Source of the DNA: Halorarius halobius | Lineage (GTDB): Archaea; Halobacteriota; Halobacteria; Halobacteriales; Haloarculaceae | Reading direction: 5' to 3' | Length of the DNA: 64,000 nucleotides | NCBI RefSeq assembly: GCF_024298865.1 | Contig: NZ_CP101161.1 | Location: 703,227 to 767,226 of the forward strand | Shown: positions 58,964 to 64,000 of the stretch, one piece after another | Layout: every line of letters begins with the position of its first letter | Position numbering within the stretch: position 1 is the first letter of the stretch | Translations under genes and position numbers: made by a program | The notes under the pieces: generated by a model | What the model was told of the DNA's origin: nothing | Databases searched by the model: none | The model's input: the letters and a program-made list of their open reading frames with translations, nothing else

Positions 58964-61588
58964 TCAGGGGGAGACCAGCACCGTCGCTCCCTCGGGTTCC
59001 AGCACCGACACCGCCGCGCCGTCCTCGGCGCGCAGTTCCTCGCGCACGTCGACCGCCGCCGCCGGAACGGCGAGGTCGTCGCCGTCCACCTCGACGCGCA
59101 CCTCGCCGTGGCTGTCGAGCGCGGCCTCGACCTCTGTGGGGGCCATCGCCTCGAGCGCGTCGACCACGTCCCCTGCGCGCTCGCGGAACTCGGGACCGAC
59201 GACGGAATGGTCCACCTCGACGTCGACGGGGACGAGTTCCAGCGACGGCCGCCCCGTCTCGACGTAGACGGGCGCGTTGACCGCGTTTGCGAGGTCGTAG
59301 GTGTCCGGCGTGGGCCCCTCCTCCGGCGGGTCGTCGAGGTACAGTTCCACCCGCGAGAGGTCCGCGTTCAGCGCGACGCCCTCGTCGGATTTCCAGCCCC
59401 GGACCGCCGCGGCGACCCGGGCGACGAGGCCGCCCCGGTCGGCCGCCCGCTCGTCGACCGCCGGCGGGTCGGGCCACTCGCTCTCGTGAACGCTCCCCGC
59501 GACGGGGAGATGGTCGTACGCCTCCTCGGTGACGAACGGCGCGAACGGCGCGAGCATCCGGAGCGACGCTGTGAGCGCCACGAGCAGAGCGTGCCGGCCG
59601 GCGTCGCGCTCGCCCGGTCGTCCCTCGTAGAGCCGGCCCTTCACGAGTTCGAGGTAGTCGTCCGCGAGGTCACCCCAGACGAACTCGCGGACCGTCCGGA
59701 GCGCCGCGTCGAACCGGTAGTCTTCCACGTGGGCGGCCACCTCCTCGGCGGTGTCGCTCGCCCGCCGGAGTATCCACGCGTCGGCGTCGCGGTACGCCGG
59801 GGCGTCGATGTCCGGCGTCCGCTCGTCGACGTGCTGTGCCGCGAACGCGGTGACGTTCCACAGTTTGTTCCCGAACCGGGCGGCGCTCGTCACCTCCTTG
59901 GGCTGAAACTGCACGTCCGCGCCCGGCCGACCAGCCAGCGCGAGCGCTTGCCGGAACGCGTCGGCGCCGTGCTCCTCGACCACGTCCTCGGGCTGGACGA
60001 AGTTGTCCCGGGATTTCGACATCTTGTGGCCGTCTTCGCCGAACACCATCCCGTTGACGAGTGCGACCTCCCACGGCTTCGCGTCCGCGAGCGCGTCGGT
60101 CCGCAACAGGGTGTAGAACGCCCACGTCCGGATGATGTCGTGGCCCTGCTCGCGGAGGTCGACCGGTTCGAACGCCTCGTCGGGCCACCCGCGGACGTAC
60201 AGCGGCGAGATGGAGGAGTCCATCCACGTGTCCATCACGTCCGTCTCGCCGCGCCAGTCGCTCGCGCCGCAGTCAGGGCAGTCGACGCCCGGCGCCTCGT
60301 CGGTCGGGTCGACCGGCAGGTCGCTCTCTGCGGCGAGGTGCGTGTGCCCGCACGACTCGCAGAACCACGCCGGGATGGGCGTGGCGAACACCCGCTGTCT
60401 GCTGATGACCCAGTCCCACGCCATCCCCTCGGCCCACTCCTCGAGTCGGTCGTACATGTGGTCGGGCACCCACTCCACCTCGCGGGCGCGGTCGAGGACG
60501 GCGTCGGTGTCCACCTCGACGAACCACTGCTCGGTGCTGAGAATCTCGATGGGCGTGTCACAGCGCCAGCAGACGCCGACCTGCTGGTCGGTCGTCTCCG
60601 TGCCTCGGAGATGACCCGCCTCACGGAGCGCGTCGGCGACGGCCTCGTTCGCTTCCTCGACGGCGAGGCCGGCGAACTCGCCGGCGGCGTCGGTGAGGCG
60701 ACCGTCCTCCGTCAGGACGGCCCGCAGGTCGAGGTCGTACCGTTGCCACCACGTCACGTCCTGCTTGTCGCCGAACGTGCAGACCATCACCGCGCCGGTG
60801 CCGAACTCGGCGTCGACGTCCTCGTCGGCGAGGACCTCGACCTGCTGGCCGAACAGCGGGACCTCGACGGTGTCGCCTGCGCGGTCGGCGTACGCCCCCT
60901 CGGGGTCGACGGCGACGGCGACGCAGGCCGGCAGGAGTTCGGGACGGGTCGTGGCGATGTCGACGCTGTCGGTCCCGTCCGCGCCGGGGAACCGAACCGT
61001 GTAGAGCGTCCCCTCGCGGTCGACCGTCTCGACTTCGGCGTCCGCGATGGCCGTCTCACAGCGGGGACACCAGTTGACGGGGTGCTCGTCGCGGTAGACC
61101 AACTCGTCGTCGGCCATCCGCAGGAACGACCGCTGTGTCTCGCCCCAGTAGTCGGGGTCCATCGTCCGGAACTCGTGGGTCCAGTCCTGCGAGAACCCCA
61201 GCAGGTCCATCGTCTCCGTCATCGACGCTATCTGGTCGTCGGTGTGCTCGATGCATAGCTCGCGGAACCGCTCGCGGGAGACCTCGGTGCGGTGGATGTC
61301 GTGGTTCTCCTCGACCTTGACCTCGGTGGGGAGACCGTGACAGTCCCACCCCTGCGGGAACAGCACGTCCTTCCCCCGGAGCCGGTGGTAGCGCGCGAGG
61401 AAGTCCATGTAACACCAGCCGAGGGCGTTGCCGACGTGGAGGTTGCCGGTCGGGTACGGCGGCGGCGTGTCGATGACGTAGTCCGGGCGCTCGTCGTCCT
61501 GGTAGGCGTAGAGGTCGCTCGATGCCCAGGCGTCGCGCCAGCGGGCCTCGGCGGCGTCTGGGTCGTAGGAGTCGGGGATGTCGCTCAT
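58964..61588 (-). CDS. valS: Valyl-tRNA synthetase
   Basis: The 874-residue class I synthetase has the HIGH-type motif [10 protein letters not shown], a Rossmann body with two zinc-knuckle segments ([10 protein letters not shown] and FCESCGHTH), an editing domain, the KMSKS motif in [11 protein letters not shown], and the C-terminal anticodon-binding helices. Length is normal for archaeal ValS. The start [10 protein letters not shown] at 61588 was chosen because the upstream extension is Arg-rich and lacks synthetase character. Confidence 0.96.
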   Translation of the reverse strand: MSDIPDSYDPDAAEARWRDAWASSDLYAYQDDERPDYVIDTPPPYPTGNLHVGNALGWCYMDFLARYHRLRGKDVLFPQGWDCHGLPTEVKVEENHDIHRTEVSRERFRELCIEHTDDQIASMTETMDLLGFSQDWTHEFRTMDPDYWGETQRSFLRMADDELVYRDEHPVNWCPRCETAIADAEVETVDREGTLYTVRFPGADGTDSVDIATTRPELLPACVAVAVDPEGAYADRAGDTVEVPLFGQQVEVLADEDVDAEFGTGAVMVCTFGDKQDVTWWQRYDLDLRAVLTEDGRLTDAAGEFAGLAVEEANEAVADALREAGHLRGTETTDQQVGVCWRCDTPIEILSTEQWFVEVDTDAVLDRAREVEWVPDHMYDRLEEWAEGMAWDWVISRQRVFATPIPAWFCESCGHTHLAAESDLPVDPTDEAPGVDCPDCGASDWRGETDVMDTWMDSSISPLYVRGWPDEAFEPVDLREQGHDIIRTWAFYTLLRTDALADAKPWEVALVNGMVFGEDGHKMSKSRDNFVQPEDVVEEHGADAFRQALALAGRPGADVQFQPKEVTSAARFGNKLWNVTAFAAQHVDERTPDIDAPAYRDADAWILRRASDTAEEVAAHVEDYRFDAALRTVREFVWGDLADDYLELVKGRLYEGRPGERDAGRHALLVALTASLRMLAPFAPFVTEEAYDHLPVAGSVHESEWPDPPAVDERAADRGGLVARVAAAVRGWKSDEGVALNADLSRVELYLDDPPEEGPTPDTYDLANAVNAPVYVETGRPSLELVPVDVEVDHSVVGPEFRERAGDVVDALEAMAPTEVEAALDSHGEVRVEVDGDDLAVPAAAVDVREELRAEDGAAVSVLEPEGATVLVSP

Positions 61589-61785
61589 GGGAGATGGGCG
61601 GGCACCACGGCCCGCTGGGGGGTTCGTCTGCTTGCGGCTCAGGCGGGTGCTGGACATAAGGGTTGGTGTGGTGGGAACGGGAGCGTGACCGACCCGAGAC
61701 CGTCGGCGTCGTCGCCGACACCCGAAGCGCCGCCGTCGCAACCGCGGACCGCAACCCCTACCTGCCGGCCCCCGAACCCCCGCGT

Positions 61786-62682
61786 ATGCAACTGGGCGTC
61801 ATCGGACTCGGGCGGATGGGTCGCATCGTCGCGGACCGCGTGACCGAGGCGGGCCACGACGTGGTTGCGTTCGACGTGAGCGACGAGGCGCTTGCCGACG
61901 CCGCGGCGGCGGGCATCACCCCCGCCGACTCCATCCCGGACCTCGCGGAGCAGCTGGGCGAGGAGAAGCGTATCTGGCTGATGGTGCCGGCCGGCGACGC
62001 GGTCGACGCCGCGCTGGAGGAACTCGGTCCCTATCTCGACGGCGACGACGTGGTCGTCGACGGCGGCAACAGCCACTTCGAAGACTCCACCCGCCGCGCC
62101 GACGAGTGCGACGCCGCGTATCTCGACTGCGGTACCTCCGGTGGCCCCGCCGGCGCGGAGTTGGGGTTCTCGCTGATGGTCGGCGGCCCGGAGTGGGCCT
62201 ACGAGGAACTCGAACCCGTCTTCGACGCCGTTGCCACCGGCCCTGAGGGCCACGACCGGATGGGACCGGCGGGGTCGGGCCACTACGTGAAGATGGTCCA
62301 CAACGGCGTCGAGTACGCGCTGATGCAGGCGTACGGCGAGGGGTTCGAACTGCTCCACGAGGGCCGGTACGACCTCGATTTGGAGGCGGTGGCGCGGACG
62401 TGGAACAACGGTGCCGTCATCCGGTCGTGGCTCCTCGAGCTCTGCGAGGAGGCGTTCCGCGAGGAGGGGACCGACCTCGGCACCGTCGCGGACCACGTCG
62501 CAGGGGGGTCGACGGGGACGTGGACCGTCCAGGAGAGCCTCGAACAGGAGGTGGCGCTCCCGCTCATCTACGGGGCGCTCGCCGAGCGGTTCGACTCCCG
62601 GACGGAGGCGAAGTTCTCGCGGCGACTGGCGAACCGCCTGCGCTACGGGTTCGGCCGCCACGAGGTCCGCCGGACCGAGTGA
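61786..62682 (+). CDS. gndA: 6-phosphogluconate dehydrogenase (decarboxylating, short form)
   Basis: The 298-residue product opens [19 protein letters not shown], a nucleotide-binding motif, and holds [35 protein letters not shown] and the catalytic lysine region [19 protein letters not shown]. It converts 6-phosphogluconate to ribulose 5-phosphate with loss of CO2, the route haloarchaea use to make pentoses. The short, about 300-residue form is normal here. A long cruciform-like hairpin begins at its stop codon. Confidence 0.94.
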   Translation: MQLGVIGLGRMGRIVADRVTEAGHDVVAFDVSDEALADAAAAGITPADSIPDLAEQLGEEKRIWLMVPAGDAVDAALEELGPYLDGDDVVVDGGNSHFEDSTRRADECDAAYLDCGTSGGPAGAELGFSLMVGGPEWAYEELEPVFDAVATGPEGHDRMGPAGSGHYVKMVHNGVEYALMQAYGEGFELLHEGRYDLDLEAVARTWNNGAVIRSWLLELCEEAFREEGTDLGTVADHVAGGSTGTWTVQESLEQEVALPLIYGALAERFDSRTEAKFSRRLANRLRYGFGRHEVRRTE

Positions 62683-62744
62683 GGTAGGCCGAGAGTACAC
62701 CGCGACGGCGCTTCCGTCGGCGGCCGTTCCGCGCGGCCTACCTC
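62681..62744. terminator. Branched hairpin at the gndA stop
   Basis: GAGGTAGGCCG (62,681-62,691) pairs with CGGCCTACCTC (62,734-62,744) as an 11-base stem. A nested GCGACGG/CCGTCG hairpin forms inside. The outer stem begins within the stop codon. It can end transcription or block exonucleases. Confidence 0.5.
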
Positions 62745-62786
62745 CGTCCGCGGACGGCGAGTCGCCGCGCCGAACCCGGTAGGCGG

Positions 62787-62797
62787 TTAGTTACTTT
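62787..62797 (+). promoter_or_regulatory. TATA box of the E1 operon
   Basis: TTAGTTACTTT is centred about 33 bases before the E1-alpha start codon, the right distance for a nearly leaderless haloarchaeal transcript. Confidence 0.5.
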
Positions 62798-62825
62798 TTG
62801 CGGGTTTCCCGCAGTCCGCCTACGG

Positions 62826-63866
62826 ATGATAGCCGTAGCAGAACTGGAGGACATGTACGAGAACATGGTGACGGCGCGCCACTACGAGGAGCGCCTCGTC
62901 GAGGAGTATCTGGAGGGGAAACAGCCTTCCTTCGACATCTCCGCGGGGCCCATCCCGGGTGAACTCCACCTCGCGGCGGGCCACGAGGCGTCGGGCGCCG
63001 GCGTCTGCCAGCATCTCCACCCCGAGGACGCCGTCACCGCACCGCACCGACCACACCACGTCGCCATCGCCAAGGGGGTCGACCTGAAGCGGATGACCGC
63101 CGAGATATTCGGCCGCGAGACCGGACTCTGCCGCGGCAAGGGCGGCCACATGCATCTGTTCGACGACGCCGTCAACTTCGCGTGTAGCGGCATCATCGCG
63201 CAGGGCTGTCCGCCCGCCGTCGGCGCGGCGATGGCCGCGAAGAAGCGCAACGAGGACAGCGTGGCCGTGGCGTTCCTCGGCGAGGGTGCCATCGACCAGG
63301 GGGCGTTCCTGGAGTCGCTCAACATGGCGGCGGTCCACGAGTTGCCGGTGGTGTTCGTCATCGAGGACAACGACTGGGCCATCTCGATGCCGAAGGAGCG
63401 GGTGACCGACGTGCGCAACGGCGCGGACCGGGCCGGCGGGTTCGACATGCCGGGCACCCGCGTCGACTACGACGACGCCACCGCCGTCTACGAGGCCGCC
63501 GAGGAAGCCATCGAGCGCGCCCGACAGGGCGGGGGGCCGACGCTGATGGAGGTGCAGGTCCACCGCCGGATGGGCCACTTCATGGGCGACGCGGAGGGGT
63601 ACCGGCCCGACGAGGACAAAGAGCGGGCCGAGCGACTCGACTCCATCGAGCGGTTGCGCAACGACCTGCGCGTGTCGGGCGTCGGCGCCGACCGGGTCGC
63701 AGAACTCCGCGAGCGAGCCGAGGAGCGCGTCGAGGAGGCCATCGAGTGGGCGAAGGACCAGCCTGAACCCGACCCCGAGACGGCGCTCGAGGACGTGTTC
63801 ACGAACCCACCCGAGCGGGAGACGCCCGGTGCGCCGCTGGCGGCGGGCGGAGGTGACGACGAATGA
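62826..63866 (+). CDS. 2-oxoacid dehydrogenase E1 component, alpha subunit
   Basis: The 346-residue product has the TPP-binding motif, LGEGAIDQGAFLESLNMAAV to IEDNDW (residues 151-184), the GHEASGAGVCQHL region and HRPHHVAIAKG, typical of pyruvate/acetoin/branched-chain E1-alpha. It forms a heterotetramer with the beta subunit encoded next, which overlaps it by four bases. Haloarchaea carry such complexes although many use ferredoxin-linked oxidoreductases for pyruvate; the true substrate (pyruvate, acetoin or branched 2-oxoacids) is not resolved. The start is preceded by its own TATA box. Confidence 0.92.
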   Translation: MIAVAELEDMYENMVTARHYEERLVEEYLEGKQPSFDISAGPIPGELHLAAGHEASGAGVCQHLHPEDAVTAPHRPHHVAIAKGVDLKRMTAEIFGRETGLCRGKGGHMHLFDDAVNFACSGIIAQGCPPAVGAAMAAKKRNEDSVAVAFLGEGAIDQGAFLESLNMAAVHELPVVFVIEDNDWAISMPKERVTDVRNGADRAGGFDMPGTRVDYDDATAVYEAAEEAIERARQGGGPTLMEVQVHRRMGHFMGDAEGYRPDEDKERAERLDSIERLRNDLRVSGVGADRVAELRERAEERVEEAIEWAKDQPEPDPETALEDVFTNPPERETPGAPLAAGGGDDE

Positions 63867-64000
63867 GCCAGCAGGCCGCCGAGCGCGAGTTGACGATGAG
63901 TCGGGCGATGGTGTCGGCCATCGCCCACGAGATGCGCGAGGACGAGGAGGTGTTCTACATGGGCGAGGACGTCGCCGACTACGGCGGTATCTTCGACTCC
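63863..64000 (+). CDS. 2-oxoacid dehydrogenase E1 component, beta subunit (partial)
   Basis: Only 46 residues are in the window. They begin MSQQAAERELTMSRAMVSAI and continue EVFYMGEDVADYGGIFDS, the usual N-terminus of E1-beta with the GEDV segment at the TPP pyrimidine site. The ATG overlaps the E1-alpha stop (ATGA). The rest lies beyond the right edge. Confidence 0.9.
   Translation, partial: MSQQAAERELTMSRAMVSAIAHEMREDEEVFYMGEDVADYGGIFDS

Overview
The window comes from a haloarchaeon (class Halobacteria). The DNA is very GC-rich and codes for strongly acidic proteins. Other signs are leaderless starts placed about 25-30 bases after TATA boxes, an archaeal double-fold histone, EF-1alpha, EF-2, ribosomal proteins S6e and S10, and a bat-bop-crtY-brp light-energy cluster. 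A Haloferacales-type organism such as a Halorubrum relative is plausible, but the genus is an inference.

Layout, left to right. At 1-2.8 kb lies a chromatin and DNA-maintenance block on the minus strand: an RPA-like single-strand-binding protein, a double histone, and the start of a histone-deacetylase-family gene that overlaps the histone stop. tRNA-Arg(GCG) follows. At 3.1-8.1 kb are a small membrane protein coupled to an APC transporter, a coiled-coil protein, a MaoC hydratase, a DUF309 protein, protein-L-isoaspartate methyltransferase and an HVO_0476-type zinc-finger protein. At 8.1-12.7 kb is the rhodopsin cluster: Brp (retinal formation), lycopene cyclase, a proton-pumping bacteriorhodopsin and the Bat regulator, with a Bat-type upstream activating sequence before bop. 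At 12.7-29.2 kb is ordinary metabolism: thioredoxin and DsbA-like proteins, an ABC exporter, AIR-synthase and ThiD-ThiN genes, SufS/SufU, PanE, an RNase R-like enzyme, and a MacB-type ABC operon whose first gene looks like a chimera between an acyl-CoA synthetase and a CARDB protein.

At 30,547-45,150 there is an integrated provirus of about 14.6 kb, bounded by 14-base direct repeats (ATGGACGAGCGGGG). The right copy is the 3' end of tRNA-Ala(CGC). A tyrosine integrase lies beside the left end. Most genes on the minus strand follow the pleolipovirus plan: a rolling-circle Rep, then a VP3-like membrane protein, VP4-like spike, small ORF, ORF6-like, ORF7-like and VP8-like ATPase. They are joined by one- to eight-base overlaps. 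Three accessory genes stand out: an AT-rich PD-(D/E)XK-type protein, a second nuclease-like protein with a duplicated C-terminal domain, and an AT-rich nucleoside-deoxyribosyltransferase-like protein with a long helical tail. These are the best candidates for undescribed virus-borne defence or superinfection-exclusion functions.

At 45.3-64 kb are core genes: S10, EF-1alpha, homoserine dehydrogenase with an ACT partner, EF-2, a J-domain membrane protein, a DUF5781 metalloprotease-like gene, S6e, a phosphotransferase, a DHH phosphoesterase, a universal stress protein, valyl-tRNA synthetase, 6-phosphogluconate dehydrogenase, and the alpha and partial beta E1 subunits of a 2-oxoacid dehydrogenase complex. 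No CRISPR array, rRNA or insertion sequence was seen. All family names are from reading motifs by eye; no database search was run.
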